In this document: positions 28,801-39,400 of the stretch, one piece after another
Layout: the number at the start of each line of letters is the position of its first letter
How positions within the stretch are numbered: the first letter of the stretch is position 1
Origin: Odiellus spinosus
Taxonomy: Eukaryota; Arthropoda; Arachnida; Opiliones; Phalangiidae
Direction: 5' to 3'
DNA length: 64,000 nt
NCBI GenBank assembly: GCA_963920705.1
Contig: OY987226.1
Coordinates: forward strand, 27,784,706 to 27,848,705
Notes under the pieces: generated by a model
The model's database searches: none
Seen by the model: the letters and a program-made list of their open reading frames with translations, nothing else
Told to the model about the DNA's origin: nothing
Position numbers and translations under genes: made by a program

Positions 28801-31800
28801 CCACAAATTTTCCAAGTATAGATTCACAAATTTCCCAAGTATAGATCCACAAATATCCCAAGTATTTATCCACAAATTTCCCAAGTATAGATCCACAAAT
28901 TTGCCAAGTATAGATCCACAAATATCACAAGTATTTATCCACAAATTTCCCAAGTGTAGATTCTCAAATTTCCAGAGTATAGATCCACAAATTTCCCAAG
29001 TATAGATTCACAAAGTTCAGAAGTATTTATCCAAAAATTTCAAAAGTATAAATCCACAAATTTCCCAAAAATTAATTCACAAATTTCTCAAGTATAGATC
29101 CACAAATTTCCCAAGTATATATTAACAAATGTCCCAAGTATAGATCTACAAATTTCCCAATATAGATCCATAAATTTCACAAGCATATATTAACAAATTT
29201 CCCAAGTATAGGTCCACAAATTTCACAAGAATAGATCCACAAATTTCCCAAGTATAGATCCACAAATTTCCCAAGTTTAGATCCACAAATTTCCCAAGTA
29301 TAGATCCACAAATTTCCCAAGTATAGATCCACAAATGTCCCAAGTATATATCTACAAATGTCCCAAGTATAGATCTACAAATGTCCCAAGTATAGATCTA
29401 CAAATTTCCCAAGTATAGATCCATAAATTTCCCAAGCATATATTAACAAATCTCCCAAGAAAAGGTCCACAAATTTCCCAAGTATTTATCCACAAATATC
29501 CCAAGTATTTATCCACAAATTTCCCAAGTATAGATCCACAAATTTCTTAAGTATAGATCCACAAATTTCCCAAGTATAGATCCACAAACATCCCAAGTAT
29601 TTATCCACAAATTTCCCAAGTATAGATCTACAAATTTTTCAAGTATAGATCCACAAATTTCCCAAGTATAGATCCACAAATTTCCCAAGTATAGATCCAC
29701 AAATTTCCCAAGAATAAATCCACAAATTTCCCAAGTATAGATCCACAAATTTCCAAGTGTAGATCAACACATTTCCCAAGTATAGATTCACAAATTTCCC
29801 AAGTATAGATCCACATATTTCTCAAGTGTAGATCCACAAATTTTCCAAGTTTAGATTTACAAATTTCCAAAGTATAGATCCACAAATTTCCCAAGTATAA
29901 ATACACAAATTTTCCAAAAATAAATTCACAAATTTCTCAAGTATAGTTCCACAAATTTCCCAAGTATATATTAACAAATTTCCCAAGTATAGGTCCACAA
30001 ATTCCACAAGAATAGATCCACAAATTTCCCAAGTATAGATCCACAAATTTCCCAAGTATAGATCCACAAGTTTGAGAAGTATTTATCCACAAATTTCCCA
30101 AGTATAGATACACAAATTTCCCAAGTATAGTTTCACAAACATCCCAAGTATTTATCCACAAATTTCCCAAGTATAGATATACAAATTTCTCAAGTATAGG
30201 TCCACTAATTTCCCAAGTATATATTAACAAATGCCCAAGTATAGATCTACAAATTTTTCAAGTATAGATCCACAAATTTCTCAATTGTAGATCCACAAAT
30301 TTTACAAGTTTAGATTTACAAATTTCCAAAGTATAGATCAACAAATTTCCCAAGTATAGATCCACAAATTTCCCAAGTATAGATCCACAAATTTCCGAAG
30401 CATAAATCCACAAATTTCCCAAATATAGATCCACATATTTCCAAAGTATAAATCCACAAATTTTCCAAGTATAGATTCACAAATTTCCCAAGTATAGATC
30501 CACAAATATCCCAAGTATTTATCCACAAATTTCCCAAGTATAGATCCACAAATTTGCCAAGTATAGATCCACAAATATCACAAGTATTTATCCACAAATT
30601 TCCCAAGTGTAGATTCTCAAATTTCCAGAGTATAGATCCACAAATTTCCCAAGTATAGATTCACAAAGTTCAGAAGTATTTATCCAAAAATTTCAAAAGT
30701 ATAAATCCACAAATTTCCCAAAAATTAATTCACAAATTTCTCAAGTATAGATCCACAAATTTCCCAAGTATATATTAACAAATGTCCCAAGTATAGATCT
30801 ACAAATTTCCCAATATAGATCCATAAATTTCACAAGCATATATTAACAAATTTCCCAAGTATAGGTCCACAAATTTCACAAGAATAGATCCACAAATTTC
30901 CCAAGTATAGATCCACAAATTTCCCAAGTTTAGATCCACAAATTTCCCAAGTATAGATCCACAAATTTCCCAAGTATAGATCCACAAATGTCCCAAGTAT
31001 ATATCTACAAATGTCCCAAGTATAGATCTACAAATGTCCCAAGTATAGATCTACAAATTTCTCAAGCATATATTAACAAATTTCCCAAGAATAGGTCCGC
31101 AAATTTCCCAAGTTTTTATCCACAAATATCCCAAGTATTTATCCACAAATTTCCCAAGTATAGATCCACAAACATCCCAAGTATTTATCCACAAATTTCC
31201 CAAGTATAGATCTACAAATTTTTCAAGTATAGATAAACAAATTTCCCAAATATAGATCCACAAATTTCCCAAGTATAGATCCACAAATTTCCCAAGAATA
31301 AATCCACAAATTTCCCAAGTATAGATCCACAAATTTCCCAAGTATAGATCTACAAATATCCCAAGTATTTATCCACAAATTTCCCAAGTATAGATCCACA
31401 AATTTGCCAAGTATAGATCCACTAATATCCCAAGTGTTTATCCACAAAATTCCCAAGTATATATCAACAAATTTTTCAAGTATAGATCCACAAATTTCCC
31501 AAGTATAGATCCACACATTTCCCAAGTATAAATCCACAAATTTCCCAAGTATAGTTTCACAAACTTCCCAAGTAAAGATCAACAAATTTCCCAAGTATAA
31601 ATCCACAAATTTTTTAGAAATAGATACACAAATTTCCCAAGTATGGATCCACAAATTTCCCAAGTATAGATACACAAATTTCCAAAGTATAAATCAACAA
31701 ATTTCCCAAGTATAAATCCACAAATTTCCCAAGTATAGATCCACAAATTTCCCAAGTGTAGATCAACAAATTTCCCAAGTATAGATACACAAATTTCCAA

Positions 31801-34070
31801 AGTATAAATCCACAAATTTCCCAAGTATAGATCCACAAATTTCCCAAGTGTAGATCTACAAATTTGCCAAGTATAGATCCACAAATTTCCCAAGTATAGA
31901 TCCACAAATATCCCAAGTATAGATCCACTAATATCCCAAGTGTTTATCCACAAAATTCCCAAGTATATATCAACAAATTTTTCAAGTATAGATCCACAAA
32001 TTTCCCAAGTATAGATCCACACATTTCCCAAGTATAAATCCACAAATTTCCCAAGTATAGTTTCACAAACTTCCCAAGTAAAGATCAACAAATTTCCCAA
32101 GTATAAATCCACAAATTTTTTAGAAATAGATTCACAAATTTCCCAAGTATTGATCCACAAATTTGCCAAGTATAGATCCACTAATATCCCAAGTATTTAT
32201 CCACAAATTTCCCAAGTATTTATCCACAAATTTACCAAGAATAGATCCACAAATTTCCCAAGTATAGATCCACAAATATCCCAAGTATAGATTTACAAAT
32301 TTCCTAAGTATAAATCCACAAATTTCCCAAGTATAGATCCACAAATTTCCCAAGTATAGATCAACAAATTTCCCAAGTATAGTTTCACAAACTTCCCAAG
32401 TAAAGATCAACAAATTTCCCAAGTATAAATCCACAAATTTCCCAGAAATAGATACACAAATTTCCCAAGTATGGATCCACAAATTTCCCAAGTATAGATA
32501 CACAAATTTCCCAAGTATAAATCAACAAATTTCCCAAGTGTAGATCAACAAATTTTCAGAGTATAGATCCACAAATATCCCAAGTATTTATCCACAAATT
32601 TCCCAAGTGTAGATTCTCAAATTTCCAGAGTATAGATCCACAAATTTCCCAAGTATAGATACACAAATTTCCAAAGTATAAATCAACAAATTTCCCAAGT
32701 ATAAATCCACAAATTTCCCAAGTATAGATCCACAAATTTCCAAAGTGTAGATCAACAAATTTGCCAAGTATAGATCCACAAATTTCCCAAGTATAGATCC
32801 ACAAATATCCCAAGTATAGATCCACAAATTTCCCAAGTATTTATCCACAAATTTCCCAAGTGTAGATTCTCAAATTTCCAGAGTATAGATCCACAAATTT
32901 CCCAAGTATAGATCCACAAATTTGCCAAGTATAGATCCACTAATATCCCAAGTATTTATCCACAAATTTCCCAAGTATAAATCAACAAATTTTTCAAGTA
33001 TAGATCCACAAATTTCCCAAGTATAGATCCACACATTTCCCTAGTATAAATCCACAAATTTCCCAAGTATAGATCCACAAATTTCCCAAGTATAGATCAA
33101 CAAATTTCCCAAGTATAGTTTCACAAAATTCCCAAGTAAAGATCAACAAAATTCCCAAGTATAAATCCACAAATTTCCCAGAAATAGATCCACAAATTTC
33201 CCAAGTATAGATCCACACATTTCCCAAGTATAAATCCACAAATTTCCCAAGTATAGATCCACAAATATCCCAAGTATAGATCCACTAATATCCCAAGTGT
33301 TTATCCACAAAATTCCCAAGTATATATCAACTAATTTTTCAAGTATAGATCCACAAATTTCCCAAGTATAGATCCACACATTTCCCAAGTATAAATCCAC
33401 AAATTTCCCAAGTATAGTTTCACAAACTTCCCAAGTAAAGATCAACAAATTTCCCAAGTATAAATCCACAAATTTTTTAGAAATAGATACACAAATTTCC
33501 CAAGTATTGATCCACAAATTTCCCAAGTATAGATACACAAATTTCCAAAGTATAAATCAACAAATTTCCCAAGTATAAATCCACAAATTTCCCAAGTATA
33601 GATAAACAAATTTCCCAAGTATTGATACACAAATTTCCAAAGTATAAATCAACAAATTTCCCAAGTATAAATCCACAAATTTCCCAAGTATAGATCCACA
33701 AATTTCCCAAGTGTAGATCAACAAATTTGCCAAGTATAGATCCACAAATTTCCCAAGTATAGATCCACAAATATCCCAAGTATAGATCCACAAATTTCCC
33801 AAGTATTTATCCACAAATTTCCCAAGTGTAGATTCTCAAATTTCCAGAGTATAGATCCACAAATTTCCCAAGTATAGATCCACAAATTTGCCAAGTATAG
33901 ATCCACTAATATCCCAAGTATTTATCCACAAATTTCCCAAGTATAGATCAACAAATTTTTCAAGTATAGATCCACAAATTTCCCAAGTATAGATCCACAC
34001 ATTTCCCTAGTATAAATCCACAAATTTCCCAAGTATAGATCCACAAATTTCCCAAGTATAGATCCACAAA

Positions 34071-36007
34071 TTTCCCAAGTATAGTTTAACAAACTTCCCA
34101 AGTAAAGATCAACAAATTTCCCAAGTATAAATCCACAAATTTCCCAGAAATAGATACACAAATTTCCCAAGTATGGATCCACAAATTTCCCAAGTATAGA
34201 TACACAAATTTCCCAATTATAAATCAACAAATTTCCCAAGTGTAGATCAACAAATTTTCAGAGTATAGATCCACAAATATCCCAAGTATTTATCCACAAA
34301 TTTCCCAAGTGTAGATTCTCAAATTTCCAGAGTATAGATCCACAAATTTCCCAAGTATAGATTCACAAAGTTCAGAAGTATTTATCCAAAAATTTCAAAA
34401 GTATAAATCCACAAATTTCCCAAAAATAAATTCACAAATTTCTCAAGTATAGATCCACAAATTTCCCAAGTATATATGAACATATGTCCCAAGTATAGAT
34501 CTACAAATTTCCCAAGAATAGATCCACAAATTTCCCAAGTATAGATCCACAAATTTCCCAAGTATAGATCCACAAATTTCCCAAGTATAGATCCACAAAT
34601 TTCCCAAGTATAGATCCACAAATGTCCCAAGTATAAATTAACAAATGTCCCAAGTATAGACCTACAAATGTCCCAAGTATAGATCCATAAATTTCCCAAG
34701 CATATATTAACAAATTTCCCAAGAATAGTTCCACAAATTTCCCAAGTATTTATCCACAAATATCCCAAGTATTTATCCACAAATTTCCCAAGTATAGATC
34801 CACAAATTTCCCAAGTATAGATCCACAAACATCCAAAGTATTTATCCACAAATTTCCCAAGTATAGATCCACAAATTTCCCAAGTATAGATCCACAAATT
34901 TCCCAAGTATAGATTCACAAAGTTCAGAAGTATTTATCCACAAATTTCCCAAAAATAAATTCACAAATTTCGCAAGTATAGATCCACAAATTTCCCAAGT
35001 ATATATGAACAAATGTCCCAAGTATAGATCTACAAATTTCCCAAGTATATGTCCACAAATTTCACAAGAATAGATCCACAAATTTCCCAAGTATAGATCC
35101 ACAAATTTCCCAAGTATAGATCCACAAATTTCCCAAGTATAGATCCACTAATATCCCAAGTATTTATCCACAAATTTCCCAAGTATAGATCCACAAATTT
35201 GCCAAGTATAGATCCACTAATATTCCAAGTATTTATCCACAAATTTCCCAAGTATAGATCAACAAATTTTTCAAGTATAGATCCACAAATTTCCCAAGTA
35301 TAGATCAACAACTTTCCCAAGTATAGTTTCACAAACTTCCCAAGTAAAGATCAACAAATTTCCCAAGTATAAATCCAAAAATTTCCCAGAAATAAATACA
35401 CAAATTTCCCAAGTATGGATCCACAAATTTCCCAAGTATAGATACACAAATTTCAGAAGTATAAATCAACAAATTTCCCAAGTATAAATCCACAAATTTC
35501 CCAAGTATAGATCCACAAATTTCCCAAGTATAGATCCACAAATATCCCAAGTATTTATCCACAAATTTCCCAAGTGTAGATTCTCAAATTTCCAGAGTAT
35601 AGATCCACAAATTTCCCAAGTATAGATTCACAAAGTTCAGAAGTATTTATCCAAAAATTTCAAAAGTATAAATCCACAAATTTCCCAAGTATATATTAAC
35701 AAATGTCCCAAGTATAGATCTACAAATTTCCCAAGTATAGATCCATAAATTTCACAAGCATATATTAACAAATTTCCCAAGTATAGGTCCACAAATTTCA
35801 CAAGAATAGATCCACAAATTTTTTAAGTATAGATCCACAAATTTCCCAAGTATAGATCCACAAATTTCCCAAGTATAGATCCACAAATTTCCCAAGTATA
35901 GATCCACAAATGTCCCAAGTATATATTAACAAATGTCCCAAGTATAGATCTACAAATGTCCAAAGTATAGATCTACAAATTTCCCAAGCATATATTAACA
36001 AATTTCC
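34071..36007. repeat. HOR: start of a third, diverged block, broken by the retrotransposon
   Basis: Monomer order just left of the element (about 35690-36007) follows that near 22370-22675 and 30780-31085. The sequence right of the element (from 40616) continues as from 22671, with about two monomers missing. The region near 34382-34918 recurs at 42583-43119; after removing the 4608-bp insertion the native shift is 3593 bp. This is a partial copy, more diverged than the 8-kb pair. Confidence 0.65.
36003..36007. repeat. Target-site duplication, left (TTTCC)
   Basis: These five bases immediately precede the TGTT start of the 5' LTR and match the five bases after the 3' LTR (40616-40620). They are part of the satellite's AAATTTCCCAAG junction, and removing the element with one TTTCC restores an intact monomer. 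Confidence 0.9.
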
Positions 36008-36196
36008 TGTTATGGACCTATAGATGGCGCTAGTGTCTCTGTTATCGATTAATGGACAAGAATAATCCTCTCGATAGCTAAGGGGGCACTAGGTGTAAGA
36101 AAGTCTAAGAGTAAACAAGTGTAACCTATCTTTAATGTAAATATAATTAAATAGTCTTATGTTGTAAACCACTAGTATTTATTGGAAGACACAACA
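36008..36196 (+). repeat. 5' LTR
   Basis: The 189-bp terminal repeat begins TGTTATGGACC and ends GACACAACA. I read no difference from the 3' LTR. It contains TAGATGGCGCTAG (36020-36032), TATCGAT and CTCGATAG motifs, and the poly(A)-signal variant ATTAAA at 36146-36151. I cannot place a TATA box or the U3/R/U5 borders with confidence. Confidence 0.95.
36146..36151 (+). promoter_or_regulatory. Candidate poly(A) signal ATTAAA (5' LTR copy)
   Basis: ATTAAA is a common variant of AATAAA, and no AATAAA occurs in the LTR. It lies 45 bp before the LTR end and is followed by a GT-containing stretch. Only the 3' LTR copy (40565-40570) would normally act. Confidence 0.4.
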
Positions 36197-36201
36197 TAAA
36201 T

Positions 36202-36218
36202 TGGCGACGGACATTCGC
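36202..36218 (+). other. Primer-binding site, serine-tRNA-like
   Basis: TGGCGACGG starts five bases after the 5' LTR. TGG pairs with the tRNA CCA end, and TGGCGACG fits the 3' end of an insect-type serine tRNA (GCT anticodon) as I recall it. Pairing further downstream looks imperfect. Mag-type elements are known to use serine tRNA. The primer identity is inferred. Confidence 0.6.
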
Positions 36219-36242
36219 TGAACCTTTACAGTTTGTCATTTT

Positions 36243-36416
36243 ATGCGTTTGGGTCGTGTGTATTCTTCCATTCTCTTCTTCCCTCGCCAAGGCTTGGGAT
36301 CGTCTCGTGTTTTTGTTTTCTTCACGTCGACGCGGGCTGACGTCATCGGAACGGCGGCAACATGCCCTCGTTCGGAGCTATTGTTCCTTTTGATGAATCA
36401 GTGGAAACGTTTGTGA
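36243..36416 (+). other. Upstream ORF overlapping the gag-pol start
   Basis: This 57-codon frame starts at the first ATG of the leader (36243) and stops at TGA 36414-36416, beyond the gag-pol ATG at 36362 and in a different frame. Its start context is weak (TTT before ATG), while the gag-pol start has a good one (CAAC before ATG). If the transcript begins upstream of 36243, the uORF would be bypassed by leaky scanning and could lower Gag-Pol output. The peptide resembles nothing I know. Confidence 0.35.
36338..36345 (+). promoter_or_regulatory. CRE-like palindrome TGACGTCA in the leader
   Basis: This is an exact match to the ATF/CREB palindrome, 17-24 bases upstream of the gag-pol ATG. It could be an internal transcription-factor site; an 8-bp match may also be chance. 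Its TGA is the in-frame stop that fixes 36362 as the first usable Met. Confidence 0.25.
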
Positions 36417-39400
36417 GGTACTCCTCCAGACTGGCGCATTACTTTTTAGCAAATGGCATTACTGACGCGGACAAGAAGAAATCTATCTTCCTTACCACGG
36501 TGGGCCCTAAAATATTTAATCTGTTGCACGATTTACTAGCCCCGGACACCCCGGATACGGCTACTCAGACGTTCGATACTTTAGTCGATACATTAAAATC
36601 GCATTTTTGTCCGGTACCTTCGGAAATCTTGGAGAGCTTCAAGTTTCGTAGCCGCCTTCGCCTACCAGGTGAGCCAATATCCACGTATGTCGCCAACCTT
36701 CGCCGGTTGGCTGGAACTTGTAACTTTGGTCAGGCCCTGGACAGGGAGCTCCGTGATCAATTCGTCTTGGGAGTCGGGGATGAGCTCATCCAACAACGTC
36801 TTTTCGAAGAAACCACTCCGACTTTTGATAACGTGGTTAAAATAGCGTCAGCTATGGATTCAGCTTCCCGCTATACACAAGAGGTAAAAGCCACGAGCTC
36901 CACCACGGCTGTCAGTCTTCCGGCGCAAGTTAATAAAACCAGCATGGCAAATCCCACTTCATCGAAGAAGGGACAACGGCGCCGCTGGAACGCGTCAAAG
37001 AACTCTCCGAAGACAAATATAAGTACTACCCCGAAAACAATAGAATGCACGCGCTGTGGTCGAACCGATCATACGGCGCCTAACTGTCCTTTCATATCCG
37101 CCGTCTGCGGCAAATGTCAGCGGGTGGGTCATCTCGCCAAGAAATGCTTTTCGGATCAAATGTTGGCTAAGACCAATCAAGCAAATAAGGCGAAAGGCAA
37201 AATAAACACGGTTTGTGCACCCAACAATGAATACAGCATGTTTCAGCTTCTCACTCTGCAGCCCGCGCCAAAGCCGGTTCTGCTTACGTTTCTCGTAAAT
37301 GGCAAACCGCTCGAACTGGAATTCGATACTGGTGCCGCTTACACGTTAGTATCGCGCGCCACATGGAATAAAATATCACCTAATAACGACTGTGGGTTGG
37401 TTCCCGTGGACTCTGGACTGAAATCCTTTACGGGCCACTCACTCGGCAAGTTGGAATCGGTTAAGGTCTTGGTTACTTATCAGAACCGTTCGGAAACCTT
37501 GGAATTATTGGTTGCCAAGGGCCACTGCCCAAGCGTTTGTGGGCGCAGCTGGATTTTTTCGGGTTTAAATATCTTGGATCGAAACATGATACACCAAGTG
37601 CGAAGCGGCGGCATGTCGGCTCAGCACGTTAGCATCCGCTTACGAGCCTTACTCAACCAGTACGCCGACGTTTTTGCGCCCGAACTCGGGCTACTAACGG
37701 ATTTCAAGGCGCGTCTGGATTTGAAGGTTGACGCAAAACCCCGGTTTATGGCCGCTAGGCCAGTACCTTACGCGCTACGGGAGAAGGTGGAAGAGGAGTT
37801 GATTAGACTACAGACGTTGGGAATCATAGAGCCGGTACGTCACTCTGACTGGGCAACACCAATAGTCACGGTCCTAAAGAAGGACGCCAAACCGCGACTC
37901 TGCGGTGACTATAAGGTCACGTTAAATCCCAACTTGGACACGGAACGCTACCCATTACCCAAAGTCGAAGAGATCTTTGCCAAGTTGACAGGAGGTCAGA
38001 AGTTTACCAAACTAGATCTCAAAGAAGCGTTCAACCAATTGGAGTTGGATGACACCTCCAAAAAGCTAGCTGTGATTAACACCCATAAGGGATTGTTTCA
38101 AGTCAACCGATTGCCATTTGGCACTGCCTCATCGCCAGCAATATTTCAACGGGCTCTCGAGGAGGTGATCCAGGGTATTCCGGGCGCCTCGAATTTCGAA
38201 GACGACATTACTATCACGGGTGCCACGGACGAAGAGCACTTGCAGTCCCTCGACGAAGTACTGCGAAGAATGCAAGCTAGGGGACTTAGGCTGCGTCGGG
38301 ATAAATGCTGTTTCATGAGGGACACGGTTGAGCTCTTGGGTCATCTCATTGACAAAGAGGGTATTCACCCCCTTGAGTCCAAGATGGAGGCCATCATGGC
38401 AGCGCCAGCTCCTACTACTGTAGAGCAATTACGGTCATTTATTGGGTTGTTCTCTTATTATGGCAAATTCGTACCAAATCAGGCAACTATATTAGCTCCA
38501 TTATACAAGCTTTTGCGCAAGGAGTCCGTTTGGATTTGGGCGAGCGAACAAGCAGCAGCCTTTCAGTTAGCTAAAGAAACACTTAGAGACTCGTCGGTCC
38601 TGGTGCATTACGACCCAGCGAAGGAGATAATACTGGCGTGTGACGCTTCCCCTTACGGTGTGGGGGCAGTTCTCTCACATCCTGGGCCCTCGAACACCGA
38701 TCGCCCAGTGGCGTTCGCATCCAGAACTCTCACATCCGCTGAGAAAAATTATTCACAGTTAGAGCGCGAAGCGCTCGCATTGGTGTTCGGAGTAATCAAA
38801 TACCGAGATTATCTTTTTGGACGGAAATTCACACTGTTGACCGACCACCAGCCACTGGTCTCACTTCTATCCGAGCACAAACAGATTCCTCGCACGGCTG
38901 CCTCTCGCATCCAACGGTGGGCGTTAACCCTGGCTGCCTACCAATACACTATCAGGTACCGGAAGGGTAGTCATAATGGCAACGCCGACGCATTGAGTCG
39001 GTTGCCAGTGCGCTCAACTCAGGAAGATCCCCCAACACCACAAGATTTGGTACTCCTGGTTTCTTCTCTCGCTAATTCTGCTTCGTTAATTACGGCCGAT
39101 ACAATACGGGAAGAAACGGCTAAGGACTCCTTACTGGCCTCGGTACTCCGCTACGTACAGGAGGGGTGGCCGTCGAAACAACCGAAAACGCCAGTCGACG
39201 ACGACCTCCGTTTTTATTGGGCCAAACGGACGGAGTTATCGGTTATGGGCGGAATCCTGATATGGGGCTTGCGCGTCGTGGTACCACCCCTATTGCAGAA
39301 GGGAATGCTGCTCGAACTGCATAGCACCCACCAGGGCATGACACGGATGAAAGGGTTGGCCCGCAGTAAGATGTGGTGGCCACACATAGATAAACACATT

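Larger units (their letters stand above)
17480..34070. repeat. HOR: 8.2/8.4-kb tandem duplication
   Basis: Copy A is about 17480-25660 and copy B about 25661-34070. The shift is 8181 bp from 17496/25677 through about 21398. It is then 8410 bp from 21401/29811 through 25496/33906. The 229-bp step is a block present in B (about 29582-29810) and absent from A. Stretches compared by conceptual translation are the same apart from rare single changes (for example near 19000 and 19225 in A). This is the largest and youngest-looking duplication in the window. Confidence 0.85.
1..36007. repeat. 23-bp satellite array, left block
   Basis: The stretch is uninterrupted tandem 23-bp monomers: core AAGTATAGATCCACAAAT joined by TTCCC. 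Recurrent variant classes are AAGTATTTATCCACAAATA, AAGTATAAATCCACAAAT, AAGCATATATTAACAAAT, AAGTATAGATCTACAAATG, AAGTTTAGATCCACAAAT, and a cluster with GTTTCACAAACTT, TAAAGATCAAC and CAGAAATAGATACAC. Each monomer carries one AAATTT. I see no single-copy sequence, RNA gene or convincing coding sequence here. The minus strand is open for long runs in all frames, a consequence of the repeat arithmetic. Higher-order repeats are listed separately. The array continues beyond base 1. Confidence 0.98.

Noticed and set aside
753..36001. Dozens of minus-strand ORFs of 60-324 codons encoding LGNLWIYTWEICG-type repeats, taken as a leucine/tryptophan-rich repeat protein family
   Set aside because: They follow from a stop-free 23-bp monomer whose length is not divisible by 3. 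Overlapping frames are open at once, and HOR copies differ by 1-3 bp indels that ignore frame. No promoter, splice or conserved start context is seen.
1..36007. CRISPR array
   Set aside because: Repeats are directly adjacent with no unique spacers, monomers vary continuously and no cas genes are present.
36008..36196. Solo LTR or nested second element
   Set aside because: The second LTR at 40427-40615 pairs with it, and no other copy of the LTR is seen in the window.
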